The position numbers and the translations under genes are program-made. Of a stretch of 64,000 bases of DNA, positions 15,492-24,909 are shown piece by piece. The first letter of the stretch is position 1. Every line of letters begins with the position of its first letter. This stretch comes from JBPEWY01 sp965224095 (GTDB taxonomy: Bacteria > Bacteroidota > Bacteroidia > Flavobacteriales > Flavobacteriaceae), in assembly GCA_965224095.1 (NCBI GenBank), contig OZ245039.1, positions 1 to 64,000 on the forward strand, in the 5' to 3' direction. The notes under the pieces were generated by a model. The model saw only the letters and a list, made by a program, of their open reading frames with translations, had not been told where the DNA came from and did no database searches.

Positions 15492-16121
15492 ATGGATACG
15501 ATTCAGAGCCTGCAGTGGCGATATGCTACCAAAAAGTTTAATCCGGAAAAAATGCTTTCCGATAAACAAATCAATGTTTTAAAAGAAGCTTTTAACCTAA
15601 CAGCTACCTCTTATGGGTTACAGCCCGTACGATTGGTTATTATCAGCGATCGGGAGTTACAGCGAAAACTGCGGGAATATTCGTGGGATCAGCAACAGGT
15701 GGAGGATGCCTCTCATTTGCTGGTTTTTTGTATTGAAAATGAAATTGACGCGTCTTATATTTCAAAGTATTTTTCCAGAGTAAAGCATATCCGGAAAACT
15801 CCGGATGAGATCCTGGACCCTTTTAAAACTTATTTATTGGAGGATTTTGGTACAAAGAGTGGAGATAGCATTCGCGCCTGGGCAAAAAATCAAGCCTATT
15901 TAACCATGGGAAACCTTTTAACCGTATGCGCCTTTGAGAAAATTGACTCGTGCCCCATGGAAGGTTTCGATCCGGACAAATACGATGAAATACTCGCACT
16001 GGGAGAAAAAGGATTGACTTCGGTGCTTGTTATGCCTATCGGATACCGGGCAGACGATGATATATTTTCGGGCTTTAAAAAGGTACGAAAATCGTTAAAT
16101 GAGAGTATTATTATGCATTGA
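15492..16121 (+). CDS. NAD(P)H-dependent nitroreductase-family oxidoreductase
   Basis: 209 residues, close to the size of NfsB-like FMN enzymes. The opening LQWRYATKKFNPEKMLSDKQ carries the FMN-phosphate-binding Arg/Lys segment. SYGLQPVRLVIISD and the C-terminal GLTSVLVMPIGYRADDD are also typical. It should reduce nitro compounds, quinones or similar acceptors; the natural substrate is unknown. A perfect palindrome upstream (15439-15459) suggests inducible expression. Confidence 0.88.
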   Translation: MDTIQSLQWRYATKKFNPEKMLSDKQINVLKEAFNLTATSYGLQPVRLVIISDRELQRKLREYSWDQQQVEDASHLLVFCIENEIDASYISKYFSRVKHIRKTPDEILDPFKTYLLEDFGTKSGDSIRAWAKNQAYLTMGNLLTVCAFEKIDSCPMEGFDPDKYDEILALGEKGLTSVLVMPIGYRADDDIFSGFKKVRKSLNESIIMH

Positions 16122-16177
16122 TATATGGTTTGGTCTGAAAATTGCGTTAGTATTGTGGAATATATTAGTAAAGTATC

Positions 16178-16633
16178 ATGAAAAAATATACGTATATACT
16201 TTTTACACTGGCTTTTATAAGCATGTCTTATGCACAGGAAACCAAGGTTTCCTGGCTTACCGATTTTGAAGAGGCCCAGAAGCTTTCCAGAGAGGAACAG
16301 AAACCTATTTTGTTGTATTTTACCGGTAGCGACTGGTGTGCTCCGTGTAAGATGCTCAAGGCAGATTTTTTCGAATCTGAAGATTTCATGGCGCGGGCGG
16401 ATCAATTAATTTTATTAAAGGCAGATTTTCCGAGGAATAGAGATCTGATTACGGAAACCCAGCGGCTTCAGAATTCAGATTTGTTAACACAGTATAACCC
16501 GAAAGGATCGTTTCCAACCCTAGTTTTTTTGAATAGTAAAGGGAAAAAAATGGCAAGTATTTCCGGATATAATGTGATGAGAGATACAAAAAGACATTTT
16601 GATTTTATCGATCATGGAATAAATAGGTTTTAA
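16178..16633 (+). CDS. Secreted thioredoxin-family protein
   Basis: 151 residues with a signal peptide (MKKYTYILFTLAFISMSYAQ). The redox motif is WCAPCKMLK (Cys54, Cys57), in the style of DUF255/thioredoxin_7 proteins (PILLYFTGSDWCAPC). The cis-Pro segment is GSFPTLVFLNSKGKK. It is probably a periplasmic disulfide reductase or thiol carrier. It lies 56 bp after the nitroreductase gene on the same strand, possibly co-transcribed. Confidence 0.88.
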   Translation: MKKYTYILFTLAFISMSYAQETKVSWLTDFEEAQKLSREEQKPILLYFTGSDWCAPCKMLKADFFESEDFMARADQLILLKADFPRNRDLITETQRLQNSDLLTQYNPKGSFPTLVFLNSKGKKMASISGYNVMRDTKRHFDFIDHGINRF

Positions 16634-16668
16634 CCGAATTTAAAAGAATATTCACAAGCGCTTTTTGC

Positions 16669-16676
16669 TAACTTTG
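16669..16676 (+). promoter_or_regulatory. Bacteroidota -7 motif before the DegT aminotransferase gene
   Basis: TAACTTTG fits the TAnnTTTG consensus and lies 35 bp before the start codon at 16711. No clear -33 TTTG is visible at the usual distance, so this is a partial match. Confidence 0.45.
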
Positions 16677-16710
16677 CGGAAAGCGTTTTTTTATTTAAAA
16701 AAAGAGAGAT

Positions 16711-17922
16711 ATGCCGGGATTTGAATTTTTCGGAGAAGAAGAAAAGCAACAAGTAAATGAAGTACTGGAAACGGGTGTTTTAATGCGCTATGGTTTTGAG
16801 GGTATGAGAAAAAACAGGTGGAAGGCCAAACAATTGGAACAGGTGCTTTGCGATCGTATGAATACCAACCATGCGCAATTGGTAAGTAGCGGTACGGCTG
16901 CGCTTACCGTGGCTCTGGCTGCCGCGGGTGTGGGAGCTGGTGACGAGGTTATTATGCCTACTTTTACCTTTGTAGCCAGTTTTGAAGCGGTACTTTCGGT
17001 AGGTGCGGTTCCTGTTCTGGTTGATATTGACGATACCCTTACACTGGATATAGCATCGGTAAAAAAAGCGATTAACAGGAGAACCAAAGTGATTATGCCT
17101 GTACATATGTGCGGCTCCATGGCTCACCTGCAAGAACTACAGCAAATTTGTAATGAGCACGACCTGATTTTATTAGAGGATGCCTGTCAGGCTATCGGGG
17201 GTTCATACAGAGGAAAACCTCTGGGAAGCTATGGTGATTTAGGCTGTTTTTCTTTTGATTATGTTAAAACGATAACCTGCGGAGAGGGAGGTGCTGTTAT
17301 TACCAATAATGCAGCATATGCTAAAAATGCAGATCACTATTCCGATCATGGCCATGATCATACAGGAAACGACCGGGGCGCCGAGCATCATCCTTTTTTG
17401 GGATATAATTTCAGAATTTCAGAACTAAATGCTGCTGTGGGTGTTGCACAAATAGAAAAGTTAGATACGATTCTGGCGATCCAAAAGAGAAACTATCTCA
17501 TAATTCGGGAAGAATTGGAAAAAATTGAAAATATTCTTTTTAGGAGTGTTCCCGAGGGAGGAGAGGAAAATTATTCCTTTCTCAGTTTCTTTTTACCCAC
17601 GGAAAGCCGGGCCCGTAAAGCTCAAAAAATGTTGACAAAATCCGGAATAGACGGGTGTTTTTACTGGTTTGATAATAATTGGCATTACGTAAGGAAATGG
17701 GACCATTTAAAAGAATTAAAATCTTTGGGAAAATTGCCTGACGAAGTAAGGCAGATCATGCCGGATTACAATAATCAGGATTTTTCACTGTCTGATCATT
17801 GGATGGGGCGTACGCTTTCTGTATTAATAAAAGTAGGTTGGCCGGAGGAAGAAGTACGGGCAAGGGCGCTCAGGATCAAAGAAGTTATTGAAACCGTATA
17901 CAAAGAAAAAGAGGCCGTTTAA
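16711..17922 (+). CDS. DegT/DnrJ/EryC1/StrS-family PLP aminotransferase
   Basis: 403 residues. The family landmarks are complete: HAQLVSSGTAALTVAL (PLP phosphate binding), DEVIMPTFTFVAS, LEDACQAIGGSYRGKPLG, and CFSFDYVKTITCGEGGAV with the Schiff-base Lys186. These enzymes usually transfer an amino group to a keto-sugar for glycan or antibiotic synthesis. No sugar-biosynthesis genes lie next to it, so the substrate is open. The C-terminal part (about residues 310-330, FYWFDNNWHYVRKWDHL) looks specific to a Bacteroidota subgroup. The gene ends inside a bidirectional terminator. Confidence 0.88.
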   Translation: MPGFEFFGEEEKQQVNEVLETGVLMRYGFEGMRKNRWKAKQLEQVLCDRMNTNHAQLVSSGTAALTVALAAAGVGAGDEVIMPTFTFVASFEAVLSVGAVPVLVDIDDTLTLDIASVKKAINRRTKVIMPVHMCGSMAHLQELQQICNEHDLILLEDACQAIGGSYRGKPLGSYGDLGCFSFDYVKTITCGEGGAVITNNAAYAKNADHYSDHGHDHTGNDRGAEHHPFLGYNFRISELNAAVGVAQIEKLDTILAIQKRNYLIIREELEKIENILFRSVPEGGEENYSFLSFFLPTESRARKAQKMLTKSGIDGCFYWFDNNWHYVRKWDHLKELKSLGKLPDEVRQIMPDYNNQDFSLSDHWMGRTLSVLIKVGWPEEEVRARALRIKEVIETVYKEKEAV

Positions 17923-17936
17923 ACGGCCTCTTTTAA
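17906..17936. terminator. Bidirectional terminator between the DegT and aquaporin genes
   Basis: AAAAGAGGCCGTTT pairs with AAACGGCCTCTTTT as a perfect palindrome with A and T runs on both sides. It overlaps the last codons of the aminotransferase gene and serves both convergent genes. Confidence 0.85.
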
Positions 17937-17965
17937 AATTAAGCAGATACTATTTGTGCTTAATT

Positions 17966-18655
17966 TTATTTGTTTGGTGCCAACAGGGTTTTATATAAAA
18001 ATCCCGCTAATAAGGCACCTACAATCGGAGCCACCCAAAAAAGCCAAAGTTGGCCCATTGCCCAGTCTCCTGCAAAAATTGCCTGACTGGTACTTCTGGC
18101 AGGGTTAACCGAAGTGTTTGTAACAGGAATACTTATCAGGTGTATTAGCGTGAGGCCTAAACCTATGGCTACACCGGCAAATTTTCCTGCCGCGTTTTTA
18201 TGAGTAGCTCCCATAATGATGATTAGGAAGAAAAAAGTCATTACAATTTCAGTGATTAATGCTGCATTCATGCTATATCCTCCGGGCGAATGTTCTCCAT
18301 ATCCGTTGGCAGCAAACCCACCTAATTCAAATCCGGGTTTCCCGGAAGCAATAAGGTATAAAATCCCGGCACCTGCCAATCCTCCCAATACCTGGGAAAC
18401 AATATACGGTAACAGGTCTTTTCCGTCAAAGCGTCCACCTGCCCATAAACCAAGGGAAACGGCAGGATTGAAATGTCCTCCTGAAATATGTCCTACGGCA
18501 TAGGCCATGGTTAAGACTGTGAGTCCGAAGGCAAGGGCTACCCCTGCAAAACCAATGCCCAATTCAGGGTAGGCGGCTGCAAGAACAGCACTACCACATC
18601 CCCCCAGAACCAGCCAGAAGGTACCAAAAAATTCAGCTGCTAATTTACTTTTCAT
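17966..18655 (-). CDS. aqpZ: Aquaporin Z-like water channel
   Basis: 229 residues from the ATG at 18655; the frame extends 17 codons upstream, but MKSKLAAEFFGTFWLV is the usual start of the family. Both pore motifs are intact: GGHFNPAVSLG and NTSVNPARS. Six membrane helices are evident. The pore Arg follows the second NPA (NPARS). A His is expected in helix 5 of water-selective AqpZ, and GLTLIHLISIPVTNTS supplies it. It should move water across the inner membrane. Confidence 0.93.
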   Translation of the reverse strand: MKSKLAAEFFGTFWLVLGGCGSAVLAAAYPELGIGFAGVALAFGLTVLTMAYAVGHISGGHFNPAVSLGLWAGGRFDGKDLLPYIVSQVLGGLAGAGILYLIASGKPGFELGGFAANGYGEHSPGGYSMNAALITEIVMTFFFLIIIMGATHKNAAGKFAGVAIGLGLTLIHLISIPVTNTSVNPARSTSQAIFAGDWAMGQLWLFWVAPIVGALLAGFLYKTLLAPNK

Positions 18656-18797
18656 AACGTATTTAAGGTTAGTTAATGCGGAAATGTAGTGAATTTTGCC
18701 CAGCATTTCAGACTCCCTTCATACTACTTAGTATGTTTTAATCGATGAAAAGCAGATAAATCCGATAAAGAACAGGATTATGCCGATGATTTATTTT

Positions 18798-19931
18798 TTA
18801 ATATCCCACATAATCAACAATTTCCAACCCATATCCAATCATTCCTACGCGCTTGGTTTGTTGCGAGTTGGTCATCAATCTGATTTTAGAGATACCCAGG
18901 TCGTGAAGGATCTGAGCTCCAATTCCAAAATCTTTAACGTCCATTTCTATTTTAGGGGCTTTCATTATGCCTTTTTGTTGATTGTTTTTCAATCCCCTTA
19001 AGCGTTTCAAAAGGTTAAAAGCCTGACTTTGCTGATTGATAAATACAACAGCTCCTTTTCCTTCTTTGTTAAGGGTTTTGAACATATCGTCCAGCTTTTG
19101 TTCGGCATTATTTGTCAAGGTTCCTAAAATATCATTATTCACCAGCGTCGAGTTAATTCGGGTGAGTACATGATCGCCGGAATCCCATGCTCCTTTGGTA
19201 AGGGCTATATGGAGTTGATCGTTTGTAGTTTGTTGGTAGGCATGAAGTGTAAATGCTCCGAAGCGAGTGTTAACATCAAACATCTCTTTTTTAACAATAA
19301 GACTATCATGCCGCATACGATACGCTACCAGATCTTCAATAGATACCAGTTTGAGATCAAATTTTTTGGCAACTTCCACCAGATGTGGCAGCCTGGCCAT
19401 GGTTCCGTCTTCGTTCAGAATTTCTACCAGAATCCCGGCAGGTTCAAAGCCGGCTAATCGCGCAAAATCCACAGCGGCCTCGGTATGCCCCGTACGCCTT
19501 AACACGCCGCCGTTTTTTGCACGTAGCGGAAATATATGTCCCGGACGCCCCAGGTCATGGGGTTTGGTATCTTTATTTACAAGTGCCTGGATGGTCTTGG
19601 CACGATCGTGAACCGATATGCCGGTAGTACATCCATTTCCGATAAGATCAACCGAAACCGTGAATTGGGTATGATGAAGTACCGTGTTGTTTTCTACCAT
19701 CATAGACAGATCCAGTTCTTTACACCTCTTTTCCGTAAGGGGTGCACAAATCAAACCACGCCCGTGTTTGGCCATAAAGTTGATCATTTCCGGGGTAACC
19801 ATTTCGGCTGCGGCTATGAAATCGCCTTCATTTTCTCTGTTTTCATCATCGACAACAATGATGACCTTCCCTTTTTTTATATCGGCTATAGCCTCTTCTA
19901 TAGTGTTGAGCTCAATTTTTGCCTGCTGCAT
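18798..19931 (-). CDS. ribB: RibB (DHBP synthase) fused to a degenerate GTP cyclohydrolase II domain
   Basis: 377 residues from the ATG at 19931; another in-frame ATG lies at 19949. The N-terminal domain (1-200) is a full 3,4-dihydroxy-2-butanone-4-phosphate synthase: VVDDENRENEGDFIAAAE, TQFTVSVDL, RPGHIFPLRAKNGGVLRRTGHTEAA (not quoted further). It makes the four-carbon unit of riboflavin. The C-terminal domain is RibA-like (HIALTKGAWDSGDHVLTRIN, FGIGAQILHDLGISKIRLMT) but lacks the zinc-binding cysteines and the RQEGRGIGL segment. GTP cyclohydrolase II activity is therefore unlikely, and another ribA must exist. A -7 motif (19965-19972) shows it has its own promoter. Confidence 0.87.
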   Translation of the reverse strand: MQQAKIELNTIEEAIADIKKGKVIIVVDDENRENEGDFIAAAEMVTPEMINFMAKHGRGLICAPLTEKRCKELDLSMMVENNTVLHHTQFTVSVDLIGNGCTTGISVHDRAKTIQALVNKDTKPHDLGRPGHIFPLRAKNGGVLRRTGHTEAAVDFARLAGFEPAGILVEILNEDGTMARLPHLVEVAKKFDLKLVSIEDLVAYRMRHDSLIVKKEMFDVNTRFGAFTLHAYQQTTNDQLHIALTKGAWDSGDHVLTRINSTLVNNDILGTLTNNAEQKLDDMFKTLNKEGKGAVVFINQQSQAFNLLKRLRGLKNNQQKGIMKAPKIEMDVKDFGIGAQILHDLGISKIRLMTNSQQTKRVGMIGYGLEIVDYVGY

Positions 19932-19964
19932 AATACTGTGATGCGCCATCAAATTTATTTTGTA

Positions 19965-19972
19965 CAAAGATA
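19965..19972 (-). promoter_or_regulatory. -7 promoter motif of ribB
   Basis: On the minus strand the sequence is TATCTTTG, an exact fit to TAnnTTTG. It sits at the 3' edge of the upstream permease gene and about 34 bp before the chosen start codon. No good -33 element is seen. Confidence 0.5.
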
Positions 19973-19973
19973 C

Positions 19974-21428
19974 CTATTTATTACCCTTAGTTTTCCTATT
20001 CCCGGTTTTTTTAAAGAATTTGGTAATGGGCTCTGTAAACAGATCCAGATCGAAAAATCCTTTATCGGCCGTAGCTCTGCGGGTAAGCATAATTCCGAGA
20101 GGCAACATAATTGCTGTAGGAATCCAGGCAGCTATAACGGGATTCATACCACCATTTTTTGCATTATTACCTGTAAAGATTCCCAGGAAGTAATAACTCA
20201 GAAATAAGCCAATAGCGATCACCATGGGTAATCCCATTCCACCTTTCCGGATAATTGCTCCCAACGGTGCTCCAACAAAAAATAAAACCAGGCAGGCCAG
20301 GGCCAAAGAGAACTTACTGTGAAGGGCTATAATATGATAGTTGAGCAACTTGTTTCGCCTAAAAATATCATCTTTCTTGGTGTTTAAAGTGCTTCTTACA
20401 TTTTTCACGTTGTTGTATGCCACATTGATTATTTGCCTGTGTCTGGATTTATCCGAGAGGCTTAAAACGTCTTTCGATGCGTCAAACAGACTGTCTTTAT
20501 CAATATCTTCCAGAGCCCGGCTCATCGTTGCGATTCCGGACCGGTTGTAGATATTTGTACGAAATGCATCCAGATTTTTTTCATTGTCAACACCTATGGA
20601 GTCAATGGACCTCCGCAACTGGTTAACATTTTGCATTTTATACAAATTACTGAATTTTTCTTCTTCCAGATTGACATTGTTGAGCCCGCTCAGATCAATA
20701 TTCATGGTATATTGTTCAAATTTTGCTTTGGCAAAAGGATAATCGGTTTTAGAACGTGGAGAACTGGATTGAACATCTTCGTGATATTGTCCGTCTTTTA
20801 ATACCAGCTGTAAAAAATTGGAGTGTTTACTACTGATGAGTTCCCCCGTTTTAGCGCGAATTACGGTGGTATTGATACCATTTTTAGATTTCTTATGAAT
20901 GATCACATCCTTAAGAAAACGATCGTTTTCACCGTATTTTTCCTTTACTTTTATGTTGATTTCATCTCCAATATCGTTAAAAGCCCCTTCGGTAATAGCA
21001 AGAGCAGGTTTTAACTGGGCAATATTTTTTCTGAGATTAAAAGATTTGTATTCGGCCCGGGGAATGATATCATTGGCAAAATAAAACGTTCCAATGCTGA
21101 GCAGAAACATAAAAATAATCAGGCTTCGCATGGCGCGATGTAGTGAAATACCCGACGATTTCATTGCGGCAAACTCGTAGTTTTCCGCCAGGTTCCCAAA
21201 GGTCATAATAGAAGCCAGCAAGACGGTTAGCGGTAAAACATTGGGAATAAGATTCGGTGAGTAATAAAAAAGAAACTTACCCACTATTTCAAGATCCAAG
21301 CCTTTACCTGCGAGTTCATCAATAAAAAACCAAATAGCCTGGAAAATAAAAATAAACATCAGTATCACGAATGAACTGATGAAATTAAATAGAAACCGTG
21401 ATAAAATATAGCGGTCTAATATTTTCAA
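19974..21428 (-). CDS. LptF/LptG-type (YjgP/YjgQ) lipopolysaccharide export permease
   Basis: 484 residues. The opening MKILDRYILSRFLFNFISSF, the membrane segments at about 12-115, a large periplasmic middle (about 120-340) and three C-terminal helices (SLALACLVLFFVGAPLGAII, GLPMVIAIGLFLSYYFLGIF, VIAAWIPTAIMLPLGIML) match the YjgP/YjgQ family. It should work with LptB and a partner permease to extract LPS from the inner membrane. Which of LptF or LptG it is cannot be decided from sequence features alone. It follows lolA closely (5 bp), forming an envelope-biogenesis operon with ftsK. Confidence 0.9.
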   Translation of the reverse strand: MKILDRYILSRFLFNFISSFVILMFIFIFQAIWFFIDELAGKGLDLEIVGKFLFYYSPNLIPNVLPLTVLLASIMTFGNLAENYEFAAMKSSGISLHRAMRSLIIFMFLLSIGTFYFANDIIPRAEYKSFNLRKNIAQLKPALAITEGAFNDIGDEINIKVKEKYGENDRFLKDVIIHKKSKNGINTTVIRAKTGELISSKHSNFLQLVLKDGQYHEDVQSSSPRSKTDYPFAKAKFEQYTMNIDLSGLNNVNLEEEKFSNLYKMQNVNQLRRSIDSIGVDNEKNLDAFRTNIYNRSGIATMSRALEDIDKDSLFDASKDVLSLSDKSRHRQIINVAYNNVKNVRSTLNTKKDDIFRRNKLLNYHIIALHSKFSLALACLVLFFVGAPLGAIIRKGGMGLPMVIAIGLFLSYYFLGIFTGNNAKNGGMNPVIAAWIPTAIMLPLGIMLTRRATADKGFFDLDLFTEPITKFFKKTGNRKTKGNK

Positions 21429-21433
21429 ACCTT

Positions 21434-22078
21434 TTAATTTCTTATAATGTAGTATCCGTCGTCTTCGTATTTTGACGCATTAAAGGTAAACAAGGATTTT
21501 GAAACAGGCTGATTTGTTTTAAAAGAATTAACAGTAATCGTGGTTTTTGTGCCATTAGCTCCTGTTTCAATCAGGTTATAAATGTGTTTGGTTTGTGCAT
21601 CTATTCCCAGAAGAATACTCTTTACTTCGGCATGACTATCTATTGGGGTTAGTTTGACATACTGAATTTTTCTCCCTTTTACATTCTGAAGCAGGTCCCA
21701 GCTGTATTTATAACCTTCTTTATAAAAAGTAAGCATTTTAGAAGGAGTAATAGTGCCATCTTCCATGGCATCTTTATCTTCTATGGTAACTTCTTCATTT
21801 TCGGGAACAATGGTATATACTTTTTTTCCATCATATATTTGCGTGGCACCCAGGTAATTAAAGCGATATTTGTCCTTTTGGATGGTAACGTCTCCACGGG
21901 TTTCCTGATGGATATTCTCTGTACTATTATGTAAAACGTACTTAAAATCGATGAATATATTTTCGTAACTGTTAACTTTTTCCGAAACTTCATCGAGCAA
22001 AGCTTTAGCCTTTGTTGCGTTCTGCGCACTTAACAAAGAACTTCCCAAAATTGCAATAAGTAGTAAAATCTTTTTCAT
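21434..22078 (-). CDS. lolA: LolA-type outer-membrane lipoprotein carrier
   Basis: 214 residues with a signal peptide (MKKILLLIAILGSSLLSAQ). The body has the LolA-like pattern: an N-terminal helix (KAKALLDEVSEKVNSYENI), then beta-strands with GDVTIQKDKYRFNYLGATQIYDGKKVYTIVP. It carries lipoproteins from the inner membrane through the periplasm. Its start codon overlaps the ftsK stop (TAATG), so the two are translationally coupled. Confidence 0.88.
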   Translation of the reverse strand: MKKILLLIAILGSSLLSAQNATKAKALLDEVSEKVNSYENIFIDFKYVLHNSTENIHQETRGDVTIQKDKYRFNYLGATQIYDGKKVYTIVPENEEVTIEDKDAMEDGTITPSKMLTFYKEGYKYSWDLLQNVKGRKIQYVKLTPIDSHAEVKSILLGIDAQTKHIYNLIETGANGTKTTITVNSFKTNQPVSKSLFTFNASKYEDDGYYIIRN

Positions 22079-24474
22079 TATTCTATGTTATTTTTTTCGT
22101 TGTTTAAAAATTGTTCCAAAGCCATGAGGTCCGGAATTAATACCTGTCTGGCTTTACTCCCTTCAAAGGGTCCGACAATACCGGCAGCTTCCAACTGATC
22201 TATAATACGTCCGGCACGATTATACCCTAACTTCAGTTTTCTTTGAAGCAACGAAGCCGACCCCTGTTGGGCGGAAACAATTACTTCGGCCGCCTGATTA
22301 AAAAGAACATCTCGTTCCTCTATTCCTATATCAAGAGCTGTGCCAGAATCTTCTCCGACGTACTCGGGTAGTTGATGCGCTTCAGGGTAAGCTCTCTGAG
22401 AGCCAATAAACTCGGTTATTTTGTCTACCTCCGGAGTATCAACAAAAGCACACTGCAGCCTTATAAGATCGTTACCCTGCGTATATAGCATATCTCCCCG
22501 GCCTATGAGTTGATCGGCACCCTGTGTGTCTAAAATAGTTCTTGAATCGATCTTTGATGTAACGCGAAAAGCAATCCGGGCAGGGAAATTTGCTTTTATA
22601 ATTCCCGTAATAACATTTACGGAAGGCCTTTGTGTGGCTATTACCAAATGAATTCCAATAGCTCTGGCGAGTTGTGCGAGTCTGGCAATTGGTGTTTCCA
22701 CTTCCTTACCGGCGGTCATAATAAGATCGGCAAACTCATCAACAATAAGAATGATATACGGGAGAAATTTATGTCCGTCGTTTGGATTTAATTTTCTGGC
22801 TCTGAATTTATTATTATACTCTTTTATATTCCGGACCATGGCATTTTTAAGCAGCTCATAGCGATTGTCCATTTCAATGCAAAGCGAATTCAGGGTATTA
22901 ATCACCTTGGTATTATCGGTAATAATAGCTTCCTCCGTATCCGGAAGTTTAGCCAGGAAATGTCTTTCAATTTTGTTAAATAAGGTCAGTTCAACCTTTT
23001 TCGGGTCAACCAAAACAAATTTTACTTCTGCAGGGTGTTTTTTATACAGCAGGGAGGTTAAAATTGCATTGAGTCCTACCGATTTTCCTTGTCCGGTAGC
23101 ACCGGCCATTAGTAAGTGAGGCATTTTAGCCAGATCCACAACAAAAGTTTCATTACTGATGGTTTTACCCAGGGCTATGGGGAGTTCCATTTCTGCATTC
23201 TGAAATTTTTGCGAATTAATTACCGATCGCATGGAAACAATGGTTGCTTTCTTATTGGGTACCTCAATCCCGATAGTTCCTTTTCCGGGAATAGGAGCTA
23301 TAATTCGAATACCCAGAGCAGAAAGCGACAAGGCAATATCGTCTTCCAGGTTTTTGATTTTAGATATTCGTATACCCGCTGCAGGTACAATTTCGTATAA
23401 CGTAACCGTAGGACCTATAGTGGCTTTTATCTGGGAAATATCAATTTTATAGTGCTTGAGAGTCTGTACGATTCGATTTTTGTTTTCTTCCAGTTCCTGC
23501 TGGTCAATGGTAATTCCTCCTTTTACACCGTGATCGCTTAATAACTCCAATGTGGGAGATTTGTAGTTGCTAAGCTCCAGTGTCGGGTCAAACTCACCAA
23601 AATCTTTAACAATAGCAGCGGCCAGATTATCATCGGAAGTTTCTTCTTCCACCACGTTCTCTATTTCCATAGTAAGTTCTTCCGATTTAATTAATAAATC
23701 ATCGAAGGTGTTGGAGGGAGAAGTTTTTGTATCCGGTAGTTTCTGATGAGCTTCCTTTACATCGGTAAAAGTAACTTCGTTAGGTATGTCAGGATCGGAA
23801 TCGTTATTATCTTCTGAAGCCGGATCGGTTGGTTCCTGTTCTTCTTTAGAAGCAGGAGCTGCGGTAAATGATCCCAGGACATTTTTCCAGGTATTACCGG
23901 CAGTTTTACCTATTTGATCGGGTGTGAGTTTTAACCGAATGGTCAGATAACTTATCAGTAGGAAGAGGAGGAGGAGTACCACCCCGATTTTTCCGATATA
24001 ATCCTGAAGAAAATCGTTTATTTCAAAACCTACCACACCACCCAGCAATGGGAATTTCTCTTGAAAAAAACCAAAAAAAGCTGCGAGCCATACGGTAGCA
24101 ATACTTCCCCAAAACCATTTGCCGATCAGGGGTTTTTTGGGAATGTTCAAAAAGAAGTACAATCCGGTTATCCCCAGTAAAAAAACAAGAATAAACGACG
24201 CTATCCCGAAACCCTGATGAATAAGCGAATGGCTTATGCCTGCACCGAACTTTTTCAGCCAGTTTTTAGCTTCCAGATTCCGATTCCCTAATTCCGTAAG
24301 AATACTTTGGTCTTCCTGCCAGCTAAAGAAAAACGATATAAAAGCAACACATAATGCAATGCTGATAAGAACCAGAAGCGTTCCCAAAATAACGCTATGT
24401 TGCTTGGTAGGCCTTAATGAAACAGGCTTAGAGGATTTGGTTTTGGTACTTTTTGGTTTCTTTTTTTTTGCCAT
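22078..24474 (-). CDS. ftsK: DNA translocase FtsK/SpoIIIE
   Basis: 798 residues from the ATG at 24474; eight upstream codons overlap the promoter. There are four to five N-terminal membrane helices (about 20-190), an acidic linker (200-320), then the motor: GATGQGKSVGLN (Walker A), IILIVDEFADLI (Walker B) and ATQRPSVNVITGIIKANFPA. The C-terminal gamma winged helix (about 735-790: LLQRKLKLGYNRAGRIIDQLE) binds the KOPS-like orienting sequences. It moves chromosome ends through the division septum. Confidence 0.95.
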   Translation of the reverse strand: MAKKKKPKSTKTKSSKPVSLRPTKQHSVILGTLLVLISIALCVAFISFFFSWQEDQSILTELGNRNLEAKNWLKKFGAGISHSLIHQGFGIASFILVFLLGITGLYFFLNIPKKPLIGKWFWGSIATVWLAAFFGFFQEKFPLLGGVVGFEINDFLQDYIGKIGVVLLLLFLLISYLTIRLKLTPDQIGKTAGNTWKNVLGSFTAAPASKEEQEPTDPASEDNNDSDPDIPNEVTFTDVKEAHQKLPDTKTSPSNTFDDLLIKSEELTMEIENVVEEETSDDNLAAAIVKDFGEFDPTLELSNYKSPTLELLSDHGVKGGITIDQQELEENKNRIVQTLKHYKIDISQIKATIGPTVTLYEIVPAAGIRISKIKNLEDDIALSLSALGIRIIAPIPGKGTIGIEVPNKKATIVSMRSVINSQKFQNAEMELPIALGKTISNETFVVDLAKMPHLLMAGATGQGKSVGLNAILTSLLYKKHPAEVKFVLVDPKKVELTLFNKIERHFLAKLPDTEEAIITDNTKVINTLNSLCIEMDNRYELLKNAMVRNIKEYNNKFRARKLNPNDGHKFLPYIILIVDEFADLIMTAGKEVETPIARLAQLARAIGIHLVIATQRPSVNVITGIIKANFPARIAFRVTSKIDSRTILDTQGADQLIGRGDMLYTQGNDLIRLQCAFVDTPEVDKITEFIGSQRAYPEAHQLPEYVGEDSGTALDIGIEERDVLFNQAAEVIVSAQQGSASLLQRKLKLGYNRAGRIIDQLEAAGIVGPFEGSKARQVLIPDLMALEQFLNNEKNNIE

Positions 24475-24495
24475 CAGCATTTGCCGGATTTGCCA

Positions 24496-24503
24496 CAAAA
24501 ATA
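24496..24503 (-). promoter_or_regulatory. -7 promoter motif of the ftsK-lolA-permease operon
   Basis: TATTTTTG on the minus strand, 21 bp before the ftsK start codon, matches TAnnTTTG. The -33 element is not clear. Confidence 0.45.
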
Positions 24504-24534
24504 CAAATTAAGGATTTTTACAGCCGCAGAGAGA

Positions 24535-24903
24535 TTAAAAAACTTTGGGCACATAAATTAAACACCCTACTATAAAGGCTCCGATTGCAGTATAAAAAAC
24601 TGCTCCAGCAGCAATATCTTTAATAAAACCTATTTTATTATGAAATTCCGGTTGCACATAATCCGATAATTTTTCGAGAGCCGTATTCATACCTTCCACA
24701 GCGAGTACAAGCGAAATGGCCATGACTTGTATCATCCATTCCACAGTACTTATTTCAAAATAAAAGCCGGCGGCTATTGCCAGTAAAGCAAAAAAAACCT
24801 GCACCTTAATACTGGCTTCCGTTCTTATTAACAATAAAGCTCCTTTAAGGGCATATCCTATACTTCTGATTCTTCCCTCCAGAAATGACTTCTTTTCATT
24901 CAT
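24535..24903 (-). CDS. dgkA: Diacylglycerol kinase family protein
   Basis: 122 residues with three membrane helices. The family signature is ALVLAVEGMNTALEKLSDYVQ-like (SLVLAVEGMNTALEKLSDYV), which carries the catalytic Glu and metal-binding Glu. The N-terminal part has SIGYALKGALLLIRTEASIKVQ. In Bacteroidota this gene may act on undecaprenol or diacylglycerol. It lies 6 bp after tpx on the same strand. Confidence 0.9.
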   Translation of the reverse strand: MNEKKSFLEGRIRSIGYALKGALLLIRTEASIKVQVFFALLAIAAGFYFEISTVEWMIQVMAISLVLAVEGMNTALEKLSDYVQPEFHNKIGFIKDIAAGAVFYTAIGAFIVGCLIYVPKVF

Positions 24904-24909
24904 AATACA

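Noticed and set aside
22865..23452. Plus-strand ORFs inside ftsK
   Set aside because: Antisense shadows of the highly conserved motor domain.
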